From the NCBI GenBank assembly GCA_963736695.1, contig CAVTPU010000004.1, forward strand, positions 2,542,001 to 2,606,000: a DNA stretch of 64,000 nucleotides. Direction: 5' to 3'. Below, one piece after another: positions 1-9,012 of this stretch (positions are counted from its first letter, which is position 1; each line of letters starts with the position of its first letter). This stretch comes from CAVTPU01 sp963736695. Its GTDB lineage: Bacteria > Actinomycetota > Actinomycetes > Mycobacteriales > Micromonosporaceae. The position numbers were made by a program, and so were the translations under genes. The notes below the pieces were generated by a model. That model searched no databases, was not told the origin of the DNA, and worked only from the letters and a program-made list of their open reading frames with translations.

Positions 1-2
1 TG

Positions 3-1001
3 CTCGGACTGGGGTTGATCGGCGGCTCGTTGCTGCGCGCACTCGCCGCCGCCGGCCACTGGACGATCGGCTATGACCTCGATCCGGCGACCCGCGCGAT
101 GGCCCGCACAGCGGCCGCACAGGCGCCGAAGGACTCCCGGTGGCTGATCGCCCCATCCGTCGCCGACGCGGTCCGCTCCGCGGAGCTCGTCGTGATGGCG
201 ACGCCGTTGACGGCGGTCGCGCCGGTCGTGTCCGAGATCGCCGCCACCGGATATGCGGGGCTGCTCACCGACGTTGTGTCGGTGAAGGAACCGGTGCGCG
301 ACCTGATTGTGCGCCGAACGTCCGACATCACCGGCGGCGCGGTGCGTTATGTGGGCGGGCATCCGATGGCGGGTCGGGAGACCACGGGTTTCGGGGCGGG
401 TGACCCGTCACTGTTTCGTGGCTGCGCCTGGGTTCTGTGCCTTGACGACGCCGATGATGCCGATGGAGCCGACGCCGACGACCCCGTGTTCGCCGATTGG
501 CTGACCGTCGCGCGTCTCGTCTCCGGTTTGGGTGCCCGGGTCGTCGCGACGACGCCGGCCGAACACGACCGGGCGGTGGCGATGGTGTCGCACGTGCCGC
601 ACCTGCTGGCGGCCGCGTTGGCGTTGGCGTTGCGGGACCCGCTCGCGGCAACGCTGGCCGCCGGGTCGTTTCGGGACGCGACCCGGGTGGCCAGCGGCAC
701 GCCCGACCTGGTGGCGAACATGTGCGGTGGCAATTCCGATTTCGTACTCGACGCCCTCGACGCGGTCGCGACCCAACTCGACACGGTCCGAGACGGCTTG
801 ACCTCGGCCGACCCGATCGGATCGGTGCGCCGGTGGGCGGCGCCGGCGCACGCCGCGCGGGCGAGTTGGCCGCACGGTTGGGGAGAGCCGCACACCGTGC
901 CGGCGACGCGGTCACACGTGTTGGCGGTGGGTCGCCGCGGAGGTTGGATCACTGCGGTCGGCGCGGATGATCGCAGCCTCACCGCGACCTATCCGGTGTG
1001 A
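3..1001 (+). CDS. tyrA: Prephenate dehydrogenase, 5'-truncated by window edge
   Basis: NAD(P)-dependent oxidative decarboxylation of prephenate (or arogenate) in tyrosine biosynthesis, cytoplasmic. The frame is open to the window edge and begins inside the Rossmann loop, read as GLGLIGGSL, so only a short N-terminal piece is missing. Other family marks are the GGHPMAGRE segment, where the His is a substrate-site residue of the TyrA family, and the later SHVPHLLAAAL helix. The C-terminal 60-70 residues look like a variable tail rather than a clear ACT domain. It ends 55 bp before the PHP gene on the same strand. Family assignment is confident; the choice between prephenate and arogenate specificity is not readable from sequence. 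Confidence 0.9.
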   Translation, partial: LGLGLIGGSLLRALAAAGHWTIGYDLDPATRAMARTAAAQAPKDSRWLIAPSVADAVRSAELVVMATPLTAVAPVVSEIAATGYAGLLTDVVSVKEPVRDLIVRRTSDITGGAVRYVGGHPMAGRETTGFGAGDPSLFRGCAWVLCLDDADDADGADADDPVFADWLTVARLVSGLGARVVATTPAEHDRAVAMVSHVPHLLAAALALALRDPLAATLAAGSFRDATRVASGTPDLVANMCGGNSDFVLDALDAVATQLDTVRDGLTSADPIGSVRRWAAPAHAARASWPHGWGEPHTVPATRSHVLAVGRRGGWITAVGADDRSLTATYPV

Positions 1002-1055
1002 GCCGTCTCGGTTCAGCTGTGTTCGATTCGGACCGTGGTGGCCTAGGCTCGACAT

Positions 1056-2174
1056 GTGACCGACGCCGCGACCTCACGAGATCCGGTCTCCGACCTTCGA
1101 CGCATCGCATTCCTGCTGGAACGGGCGAACGAAGCAACCTATCGGGTACGCGCGTTTCGCGGCGCGGCGACCGCGATCGACGCACTCGACTCCGACGAAC
1201 TGCGCACCCGAGCCGAGGCCAGCACCCTCACCAATCTCACCGGTGTTGGCGACGTGACCGCACGGTGTGTCGCTGAGTCGCTGCGCGGTGAGGAGCCGGT
1301 CTATCTGCGTCGGCTCATGGCGACCGCCGACATCGCCGTTGACGAGACGGTCGACGCGATGCGCCGGGCGCTGCGGGGTGACTGCCACTCGCACACCGAC
1401 TGGTCTGACGGTGGTTCGCCCCTCGACGAGATGGTGGCGGCCGCGATCGACGTCGGCCACTCCTATGTCGTGGTGACCGACCACTCGCCGCGTCTGACGG
1501 TGGCTCATGGCCTGTCCGCCGACCGGCTGCGCGAGCAGCTCGACGTGATCGCGGCACTCAACGAGACGATCTCCGCTCGGGGCTCGGAGTTTCGGGTGTT
1601 GACCGGCATCGAGGTCGACATCCTGGCCGATGGTTCGCTCGACCAAGACGAGGCGCTGCTCGCCGAGCTCGACGTGGTGGTGGCCTCCGTGCATTCGGGG
1701 TTGCGCGACGACGCGGCGGTGATGACCCGACGCATGGTGGCGGCCGTGACCAATCCACATGTCGACATCCTCGGTCACTGCACCGGCCGCCGGCTCGCCG
1801 CCGAAGGCAGTGGTGATGGCGGCGACCGGTCACACCGCCGCAGTGGCGGCCGGACCGGCGGCCGTCCCGAGAGCCAGTTCGATCCGGACGCCGTCTTCGA
1901 CGCGTGTGCCCGGACCGGCACGGCTGTCGAGATCAACTGCCGCCCGGACCGACTCGACCCGCCGAAACGTCTGCTGCGCCGAGCCCTCGAGTCGGGGTGC
2001 CTGTTCGCCATCGACACCGACGCCCACGCGCCGGGCCAACTGGACTGGTTGACAAACGGTTGCGAGCGCGCGGTGCGGTGCGGGGTGCCGGTGGAGCGGA
2101 TCGTCAACAGCTGGTCTCTGCCGGCGCTTCGACGGTGGACGGTTGACCGGACGGTGCCGGCGACGACCGCCTGA
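1056..2174 (+). CDS. PHP-domain phosphoesterase, PolX C-terminal-like
   Basis: The N-terminal ~100 residues resemble the helix-hairpin-helix region of PolX-type proteins (LTNLTGVGDVTARCV at about residue 65). A PHP metal-dependent phosphoesterase domain follows: DCHSHTDWSDG near residue 109 supplies the first metal-binding histidines, VVTDHSPR is the second motif, GIEVDIL the third, VVASVHSG the fourth, and IDTDAH near the C-terminus the last. There is no nucleotidyltransferase domain, so this is a stand-alone PHP protein. A Gly/Arg/Asp-rich insertion (about residues 250-270) interrupts the domain after LGHCTGR. The GTG start at 1056 lies in an ATGTGA context with no strong ribosome binding site. 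Its 3' end overlaps the EamA gene on the other strand by 71 bp. The substrate is unknown. Confidence 0.85.
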   Translation: MTDAATSRDPVSDLRRIAFLLERANEATYRVRAFRGAATAIDALDSDELRTRAEASTLTNLTGVGDVTARCVAESLRGEEPVYLRRLMATADIAVDETVDAMRRALRGDCHSHTDWSDGGSPLDEMVAAAIDVGHSYVVVTDHSPRLTVAHGLSADRLREQLDVIAALNETISARGSEFRVLTGIEVDILADGSLDQDEALLAELDVVVASVHSGLRDDAAVMTRRMVAAVTNPHVDILGHCTGRRLAAEGSGDGGDRSHRRSGGRTGGRPESQFDPDAVFDACARTGTAVEINCRPDRLDPPKRLLRRALESGCLFAIDTDAHAPGQLDWLTNGCERAVRCGVPVERIVNSWSLPALRRWTVDRTVPATTA

Positions 2175-3168
2175 GACGCCACGACCCGCTCTGTGACAGT
2201 GCCACGGCGGCGAGCACGATGACCACACCAACCGGCTGATGCCACGTCAGGTGTTCGCCGAGAAGTGTCACGCCGAGCACCGTCGCGACCACCGGCAGGA
2301 GATAGGTCACCGATGACGAGGTGCTCGCTCCGGCGAGCCGGATCACGCGGAAGTTCAGCACGAATCCGATTCCGGTTCCGAAGACTCCGAGCCCCACGAT
2401 GGCTCCGATGACCGGGAGCGGGAAGTCTGACGCCGGCGGCAACCCGCCGGCCATCAGCGGCCCCATGACGGCCAGGATGACGGCGGCGATGAGCACCTGC
2501 CCGGCCGCGAGCGCCACTCCTGACTCGGGACGCCCGGCGAGGAACTTCCGCTGATATGGAGTGACCACGCCATAGCAGGCCGCGGCGCCGAGGGCCATCA
2601 ATTGGGCGCTGAGCGCGGCGCCGGTGGGTGCTCGCCAGACTCCGAGAATCACCAACACTCCGACGAAACCGAAAAGCAGCCCGACGACTCGACGCACGGT
2701 GAGCCGTTCGACGCGGAAGACCATGGTGGCCATCGGCAGCACCAGCAGCGGCGTGGTCGCGTTCCAGATGCCGGCGAGGATCGAGGGGATCGCCTGCTCG
2801 GCATAGCCGAAGAGGCTGAACGGCACGACGACACCGATCACCGCAACAAAGGCCAAGTGCCCCCACACCCGGGGCTCGGTCGGAAGCCGGTGTCGGCCGA
2901 TGAGCGCGACGATGAGCAAGGTGACTGCGCCGAGCACGGCTCGGCACAACGTGAATATCACGGGGTGCAGATGGTCGACCCCGACCTTGATAAAGAGAAA
3001 GCTCGATCCCCAGATGACGGCGAGGGCGAGGAAGGAGGGCAACCAGCCGCGTGTCGCGGGCGCCTCACCGGTGGTCGTGACGTGAGGAGCCGTCAGGGTA
3101 GTCACCCCTGACACTCTGCCGGCTGAGGTGCGCTGTTGTCGCGGCTTTATCGTGGTGATGCTCGTCAT
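2104..3168 (-). CDS. EamA/DMT-family membrane transporter
   Basis: Probable drug/metabolite exporter of the inner membrane. About ten hydrophobic segments are visible, arranged as two EamA repeats; the first starts with the typical LALAVIWGSSFLFIKVGVD segment and the second with the GIVGLG-like region after the central loop. The C-terminus carries LGEHLTWHQPVG, a usual closing motif of EamA repeats. An N-terminal extension of about 45 polar residues precedes the first helix, so the start is uncertain: ATG at 3168 is chosen, with a GTG at 3192 and internal GTG codons near 3111 as alternatives. It diverges from the DUF885 gene and overlaps the PHP gene tail-to-tail. Substrate unknown. Confidence 0.85.
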   Translation of the reverse strand: MTSITTIKPRQQRTSAGRVSGVTTLTAPHVTTTGEAPATRGWLPSFLALAVIWGSSFLFIKVGVDHLHPVIFTLCRAVLGAVTLLIVALIGRHRLPTEPRVWGHLAFVAVIGVVVPFSLFGYAEQAIPSILAGIWNATTPLLVLPMATMVFRVERLTVRRVVGLLFGFVGVLVILGVWRAPTGAALSAQLMALGAAACYGVVTPYQRKFLAGRPESGVALAAGQVLIAAVILAVMGPLMAGGLPPASDFPLPVIGAIVGLGVFGTGIGFVLNFRVIRLAGASTSSSVTYLLPVVATVLGVTLLGEHLTWHQPVGVVIVLAAVALSQSGSWRLRRSSPAPSGQPSTVEAPAETSC

Positions 3169-3206
3169 GTGCGACTGGCGGGGAGGTTTCACGTTAGGGT
3201 CAGCAC

Positions 3207-4886
3207 GTGGGACAGATAGATGAGATCGCCGATCGCTATGTCGACGAGTGGGCCGCGCTGGAGCCGATCGGCGCGACCTCGGTCGGCGTCGCCGGCCATG
3301 ACGACCGACTGACCGACTTCACCCCCGAGGGTTATGCCGCGCTCGCCGAGCTCGACCGACGCACCCTGACGCAGCTCACCATGGTGTCGCCGGCCGATGA
3401 GAACGAACGGGTCGGCAAGGAGGCGATGGTCGAGCGGCTCGGTCTCGCCGTTGAGATGTACGACGCGGGCGTCTTCACCAGCGAGGTCAGCGTCATCAGC
3501 GGCGCGATGCACGCCGTACGCTCAGTATTTGATCTCATGTCGGTGGAGGGCGAGTCGGCGGCCGCGACGATCGCCACTCGCATGTCCGCGGTGCCGACGG
3601 CCTTGAGTCAGGCCCGCCGAACCCTCCTCGAAGCGGCCGACCACGGCCACGTCGCCGCCCGGGCGCAGATCCTCAACGCCGCGGAGCAGTGCGACACATG
3701 GGTCGACCCCAGCCGCGACGACTTCTGGCCGGGGCTGGCTCGACGGGTCCAGGCGGCCAACAACCTGCCGCCCGCGCTCGCCGCCGATCTCGATCGGGCC
3801 GCGACCGCCGCCAGGGACGCGATCGCCGACTACGCGGTGTTTCTGCGCGGCGAGTTGGCGCCACGCGGCCGGGAAAAGCAGGCGGTGGGTCGAGACCGTT
3901 ACAGCCTGCTGTCGCGATATTTCCTCGGTGCGGCGATCGACCTGGAAGAGACTTACGCCTGGGGCTTCGACGAGCTGGCCCGGCTGGAGTCGGAGATGCG
4001 CGCCGTCGCCGACATGGTCGTGCCCGGTGGCTCGATCGACGACGCGGCGCGCGCCCTCGACAACGACCCGGCACGCAACATCGTCGGCAAGGATGCGTTC
4101 CGGGACTGGATGCAGCGACTCTCCGATCAGGCGGTCGCCGACCTCAACGGGGTGCACTTCGACATTCCGGACCAGATCCGGCAGTTGCAGTGCTGTCTCG
4201 CCCCGACCTCCGACGGCGCGATCTATTACACCGGCCCGAGTGAGGACTTCACCCGTCCCGGACAGATGTGGTGGGCGGTGCCGGCCGGGATCGACACGTT
4301 CTCGACGTGGCAGGAGACCACCACCGTCTATCACGAGGGCGTACCCGGACACCATTTGCAGGTCGCGCAGGCGGTCGTTCGCGGCGACACCCTCAATCGG
4401 TGGCGTCGGCTGCTCAGCTTCTGCTCCGGCCACGGCGAGGGCTGGGCGCTCTATGCCGAACGCCTCATGCAGGAGCTGGGTTATCTGTCCGACCCGGGTG
4501 ACCGGCTCGGCATGCTCGACGGGCAGCGGTTGCGTGCCACCCGGGTCATCGTCGACATCGGCATGCACCTCGAGCTGCCGATCCCGCGGGCCAACGCCTT
4601 CGATTTCCACCCGGGCGAGTCGTGGACGCCGGAGCTGGGATGGGAGTTCCTGCGGGCGCACTGCCGCACCCCGGACGACAACCTCAGATTCGAACTTAAT
4701 CGATATCTCGGATGGCCGGGACAGGCTCCGTCCTACAAGGTCGGCGAGCGGATCTGGTGTCAGGCTCGAGCCGACGCGCAGGCACGCAAGGGGGCGCAGT
4801 TCGATCTCAAGGAGTTCCACCGGGCCGCGCTCGATCTCGGTTCGCTGGGCCTCGACCCCCTCAACGCCGCCCTGTCGCGAATCTAG
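3207..4886 (+). CDS. DUF885 family putative metallopeptidase
   Basis: 559 residues, the normal length for DUF885. The diagnostic zinc-site motif is present near residue 375 as VYHEGVPGHHLQ, followed about 35 residues later by GHGEGWALYAE, where a further Glu ligand is expected. No signal peptide is seen, so it is probably cytoplasmic. Members are thought to be peptidases or related hydrolases, but the substrate of this branch is not established. The start is GTG at 3207 with only a weak upstream purine tract. It is convergent with the BTAD/WD40 regulator, whose coding region ends 18 bp downstream. Confidence 0.88.
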   Translation: MGQIDEIADRYVDEWAALEPIGATSVGVAGHDDRLTDFTPEGYAALAELDRRTLTQLTMVSPADENERVGKEAMVERLGLAVEMYDAGVFTSEVSVISGAMHAVRSVFDLMSVEGESAAATIATRMSAVPTALSQARRTLLEAADHGHVAARAQILNAAEQCDTWVDPSRDDFWPGLARRVQAANNLPPALAADLDRAATAARDAIADYAVFLRGELAPRGREKQAVGRDRYSLLSRYFLGAAIDLEETYAWGFDELARLESEMRAVADMVVPGGSIDDAARALDNDPARNIVGKDAFRDWMQRLSDQAVADLNGVHFDIPDQIRQLQCCLAPTSDGAIYYTGPSEDFTRPGQMWWAVPAGIDTFSTWQETTTVYHEGVPGHHLQVAQAVVRGDTLNRWRRLLSFCSGHGEGWALYAERLMQELGYLSDPGDRLGMLDGQRLRATRVIVDIGMHLELPIPRANAFDFHPGESWTPELGWEFLRAHCRTPDDNLRFELNRYLGWPGQAPSYKVGERIWCQARADAQARKGAQFDLKEFHRAALDLGSLGLDPLNAALSRI

Positions 4887-4904
4887 GGATCGTCGCGACC
4901 TCTA

Positions 4905-7900
4905 TCAGCCTGGACACACGTGTTGATAGGGCTGGTCCGGCAGGTGCCGCCGCCACTCCGCGCGGGTCATATCCCGCCCGGCGAGCGCGCACGCGAGTTG
5001 GACCAGCCCCACCGCGTCGGTGGCCGCCGGGGTCCGGGCCCCGAGGCCCCGGCCGCCGGCTAGGTCCCAGGCGAGCAGCGCCCCGCCGGCGCCGACCGCG
5101 AACAGGGTTCGCCCATCGGGCGCATAACGCAGGTCGCGCACGGGTTGACGGTCCGCGCTGAGCACGCGTACGGGCCGCAGCGACCCGGCGTCCCAGATGA
5201 CCGTCCGACCGTCCGCCGCACCGGTCGCGAAGGTCCGACCATCCGGCGCCCACGCGCTGACAAGCACGTCGCCGCTGGCTTGTGCGTCACCGCTGCCATA
5301 CGCGTCACCGCTTGCATGCACGTCACCGCTTGCATGCGCGTCGCCGATCGGATGGGTCGCCGCACCGAGTCGTCGACCAGTGGTGGCGTCCCACACCGAG
5401 ATGGTCTGCGCCTCGATTGAGAGCATCGTGCGCCCGTTCGGCGAGACTGACGAAGGCTGGTTGGCGGTCGGCACCGGTCGGCGGCGCCCCGAGCGTGGCT
5501 CCATCACGACGCTGCCGGAGCCGATGCCGAAGGCCGCGGTGCGGCCGTCTGCGGAGAGCGTGACCCCGCGACCGGCCGAGGCCGGCAGATCATATGCGGT
5601 CGATGGGGTGCGGGCCGCGAGACTCCAGGCGACGACGGTGCCCGACTGGTCCGCCCCGGCCCGTTGACCGAGCACCAGAGTCACTCCGTCGTCGAGCAGC
5701 CCGCCGGCGGGGTCCGGCCCGACCTGTCCGAACGCTGGTCCCGTCGGCTGACGGGTGGCTATGTCCCAGCCGATGATGCCGGGCGGACCGGAGCCGTCGA
5801 CCCGTCCGGGACTCCAACTCACCAGCTGGTTTCCCCTGGGGGTGAACGCCACGCCGCTGACCGGCTGGTGGTTCGCCAGCGTCAGCCTGCCGACCACGGC
5901 CAGTGATCGTCCACTGTAGAGGTCGATGTCGCCGGTCGAGGTCGCGGCGACGACGATCTCCCCGTCGGGGCTGACCGCGACGGCGCCGACCGTGGAGCCG
6001 GCGACCGCGATCAGGTCGGGGACTCGGGCAAGCACCGCCGGAACCGCGCTGGTGGCGCCGGAGTCGAGAGTCGTGGCCGCGACGGCGAGCAGCAGGGCCG
6101 TCCGAAGCGTCGGTTCACTTAGTGCCATGGCCGCGACTCGGCCGGCGTCGGCCCGCACCGAAGCTCCGGCCGAACGTTGTTGGGCGACCACGGCGACGGC
6201 GCCGCCCGCCAGTGTCAGCAGCAGCACGACGGCCGCGCTGATCAACATCCGGCGCAGGCGACGTAGGTGTCGGTGTCGTCGGTCGTCGTCGCTGCGAGCG
6301 GCGCGTTGCCCGGCGGCGAGGAACTCGGCCACCACCGGTTCGTGCTCGGTTGAGTCGGTCATGGCCCATCGGGTGGCCTCGGCGAGCAACACGCCCTGGT
6401 GCAGGTCTTCCGTGCGGCGTCCCCGATCGGCCCACCGCAGCGCAGCGGAGACCAGGTGTTGGCGCACCTCCTGCCGTTGCGCCTCGTCCGCGAGCCACTG
6501 GCGAAGCCTGGGCCACTGCTCGCGCAGTTCGGCCCGGGCGAAGGTCAGTGTGTCGCCGGCCGCCCGCAGCAGTCCCGCGTCGACGAGGGTCGCGATGACC
6601 GGCGTCGCGCTCGCTCCGGCTGCTTCGACGAGGTCCCGCGTCGGCACGGCACGACCGATGGGCGCCTTCGGATCGGCGAGCCGCAGCAGCACCCGCCGGG
6701 CGGTGTCGCGGTCGTCGTCCGAACCGAGGCGCCGATAGGCGCGTTCGCACCACGTGCCGAGCGCGCCGGCGACCCCGCCGACGGTCCGATAGTCGGCGAT
6801 CGTCGCGGCCCGACCGGGCCGGTGGTTGTCCCAGAGCAGGCGCAGGGTGACGGCCAGCGGCAGCAACCCGCCGCTCGTGGCATCGGCGATCATGGTTTTG
6901 ACGACCTCGGCGTCGAAATTCCAGCCGGCGAGGCGAGCGGGTTCCTCGATCGCCCGACGCAGGTCGGCTGCGGCCATCGGGGTGATGAGCACGGTGTTGG
7001 CCGCGACCAGTTCGGCAAGGTCGGGGCGCTCCGCGCACCGCCCGAAAGTCGACGAACGCATCGCGACAACGCACCGGACATGCCCGGAGTGCACCGCCGC
7101 GAGCAGCGCGTCGAAGAACCTGGTCCGGGCGTCGCGGCTGAACTCGGTGAAGACCTCGTCAAAATCGTCGATGACGAGCAACATGGGCACAGACTCGTTG
7201 ACGCCCGTCGACTCATCGTCGCTCGCCCACTGTTCGTCGGTCTCCGGTTCGTCGGATGCCGGTTCGTCGGATGCCGGTTCGTCGGTCGCCTGTTTGTCAG
7301 ATGGCTCGTCGCCGTCTGGGCGTGAGTCGAGCAGGCGGGCAAGATCGCCGGCGGTCGTCGGCGTCGCGATCACCTGTCGCCAACGAGCCGAGTCGGCGAC
7401 AACGCCGGTGGCCAGCGCCGGCAGCAGACCTGCCTCAAGCAGCGATGTCTTGCCGCTGCCGGCCGCGCCGACGAGCGCCAGCACGGGCGCCTCGACAACC
7501 CGGGCGATGAGGTGCGCGACGAGCTGCTCGCGGCCACGAAAAACGGCCGAGTCGGCGGCAGTGAACGAACCCAGACCGGGGTACGGGTCGGTGGCCGCTC
7601 TGGTCGTGGTCGGCAGCAGCTGACGGGCCCGCGCCCGGATGAACGAGAGGTCAAGCACACCCTCGGCGATCTGTTCCCGGATGAGGGAGAGGTGTTGCGC
7701 GGGTTCGGTGGCCTCCGCCGCAGCCCGGTCGATGCGTCGACCCGCCCGGCCGAATGCCCATTCGCTGGCCAGCCGGTGCACCCGACCCGGCACGCCGCCA
7801 GCGTTGACCATCGCCGCGACTGCGGCGGCGTTGGTGGTGGACGGCGAATAGACCTGAACGATCCGCGCGACCGCATCGTCGTCGAGCGTCCCGAGCAGCA

Positions 7901-8963
7901 GTCGGGGAAGGTTCTGGAGCTCTTCGACCCGCACGGGGTCCCGGCAGGTGATGAGGGTCAGCAGATGCCGGTCGGGGTGGTCACGCAGAAAGTCGACGAC
8001 CGTCCGCACGTCGTCGTGGACGGCTAGGTCCAGGTCGTCGAGGACGATGAGGGTGAGCTGGTCGAGGTCGGCCCGCAGAGCCTCGGCGAGGTCAATGCCG
8101 GCGACGCTGTGGCGCACCGTCACGCCCCGACGCGCCGCGATGTGCGCCACCTCGGCGACGAGTCTGCTCTTGCCCAGCCCCGGCGACCCCACCACGAGCC
8201 GCGCCTGAGCACGCCGGCAGGCGGCATTGTCGAGAGCGGCGGTCAGCCACGCCAGCTCCTCCGCTCTTCCGACGCAGTCGGGTCCAGTCGCCCCCATCAC
8301 CGACGGCACCGCACTGGGGACCGGCTTCACCGAGGCTAGGGCGGCGGCCGCCATCCTCGCCTCGTCCGCCGCCGCACGCAGTCTGACGAGGCGTTCAAGG
8401 CTCACCCGTACGCCCCGATTGTCTTGAATATCGGCGAAGGGCGCGCCGGTCCAGGCGGCGATCGCGGAATCGAGTCTGGACAGTGCCACGTCAGCGGCTC
8501 CGCCAGCGAGCGCTCGGAGCCCCTCGCGAACCAGAGTCTCAAAGCGCGTGGCGTCGGTGTCGGTGAGGGCGAGGCGATAGCCGGCCGGTGTGGTTTCGAC
8601 GATCGCGTGTGGGTCGGTGGCGGGCGCGATCGCGCTGATCGCCGCGCGCAACTGGTTGACCGTCGAGACCAACGCCTGCTCGGGATAGTCGTCGTCGCCC
8701 GCTGACACGTGTTCGAGCAGCATGATGGTCGGAATCTCAGTTCCGGGTTCCTGAGCCAGCAGGGCGAGCAATGCCTGGGTCTCGCCGGTGAGTTCGGCCC
8801 GCTGGTCGCCGAAGGTAAGACTGGTATGGCCGAGCACCGTCACCCACCAGGTGCGCGCCGTTGTCGCCGTCTCCACCGTCTGTGTCTCCACCGTGTGCGT
8901 CGAGACTTCATGTGTCGAGACTGGCTGAGTCGAGACTGGCTGAGTCGAGGTCACGACAAGCAT
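4905..8963 (-). CDS. BTAD-type regulator with two P-loop domains, TM and WD40 repeats
   Basis: 1352 residues. Layout as read: a Thr/Val/Gln-rich N-terminal repeat (1-35); a winged-helix plus BTAD region of the SARP/AfsR type (40-205); a first AAA/STAND ATPase with Walker A GSPGLGKS (259-266) and Walker B LIVLDD (305-310); a second nSTAND-like ATPase opening with YPGLGSF (461), Walker A GAAGSGKTS (499-507) and Walker B MLLVIDD (594-600); a predicted transmembrane helix (905-928); and a C-terminal beta-propeller of degenerate WD40 repeats (about 970-1350). The acidic linker 541-590 consists of ASDEP-type repeats, and the propeller holds an ASGD repeat run around 1255-1285. The architecture suggests a membrane-tethered, signal-gated regulator; target genes are unknown. 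The exact start within the repetitive N-terminus is uncertain. Confidence 0.85.
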   Translation of the reverse strand: MLVVTSTQPVSTQPVSTHEVSTHTVETQTVETATTARTWWVTVLGHTSLTFGDQRAELTGETQALLALLAQEPGTEIPTIMLLEHVSAGDDDYPEQALVSTVNQLRAAISAIAPATDPHAIVETTPAGYRLALTDTDATRFETLVREGLRALAGGAADVALSRLDSAIAAWTGAPFADIQDNRGVRVSLERLVRLRAAADEARMAAAALASVKPVPSAVPSVMGATGPDCVGRAEELAWLTAALDNAACRRAQARLVVGSPGLGKSRLVAEVAHIAARRGVTVRHSVAGIDLAEALRADLDQLTLIVLDDLDLAVHDDVRTVVDFLRDHPDRHLLTLITCRDPVRVEELQNLPRLLLGTLDDDAVARIVQVYSPSTTNAAAVAAMVNAGGVPGRVHRLASEWAFGRAGRRIDRAAAEATEPAQHLSLIREQIAEGVLDLSFIRARARQLLPTTTRAATDPYPGLGSFTAADSAVFRGREQLVAHLIARVVEAPVLALVGAAGSGKTSLLEAGLLPALATGVVADSARWRQVIATPTTAGDLARLLDSRPDGDEPSDKQATDEPASDEPASDEPETDEQWASDDESTGVNESVPMLLVIDDFDEVFTEFSRDARTRFFDALLAAVHSGHVRCVVAMRSSTFGRCAERPDLAELVAANTVLITPMAAADLRRAIEEPARLAGWNFDAEVVKTMIADATSGGLLPLAVTLRLLWDNHRPGRAATIADYRTVGGVAGALGTWCERAYRRLGSDDDRDTARRVLLRLADPKAPIGRAVPTRDLVEAAGASATPVIATLVDAGLLRAAGDTLTFARAELREQWPRLRQWLADEAQRQEVRQHLVSAALRWADRGRRTEDLHQGVLLAEATRWAMTDSTEHEPVVAEFLAAGQRAARSDDDRRHRHLRRLRRMLISAAVVLLLTLAGGAVAVVAQQRSAGASVRADAGRVAAMALSEPTLRTALLLAVAATTLDSGATSAVPAVLARVPDLIAVAGSTVGAVAVSPDGEIVVAATSTGDIDLYSGRSLAVVGRLTLANHQPVSGVAFTPRGNQLVSWSPGRVDGSGPPGIIGWDIATRQPTGPAFGQVGPDPAGGLLDDGVTLVLGQRAGADQSGTVVAWSLAARTPSTAYDLPASAGRGVTLSADGRTAAFGIGSGSVVMEPRSGRRRPVPTANQPSSVSPNGRTMLSIEAQTISVWDATTGRRLGAATHPIGDAHASGDVHASGDAYGSGDAQASGDVLVSAWAPDGRTFATGAADGRTVIWDAGSLRPVRVLSADRQPVRDLRYAPDGRTLFAVGAGGALLAWDLAGGRGLGARTPAATDAVGLVQLACALAGRDMTRAEWRRHLPDQPYQHVCPG

Positions 8964-9012
8964 GATGGTGCGCCGCAGCCGGTGACACCAAACTCCCCGG
9001 GGCGCGTGTTCC

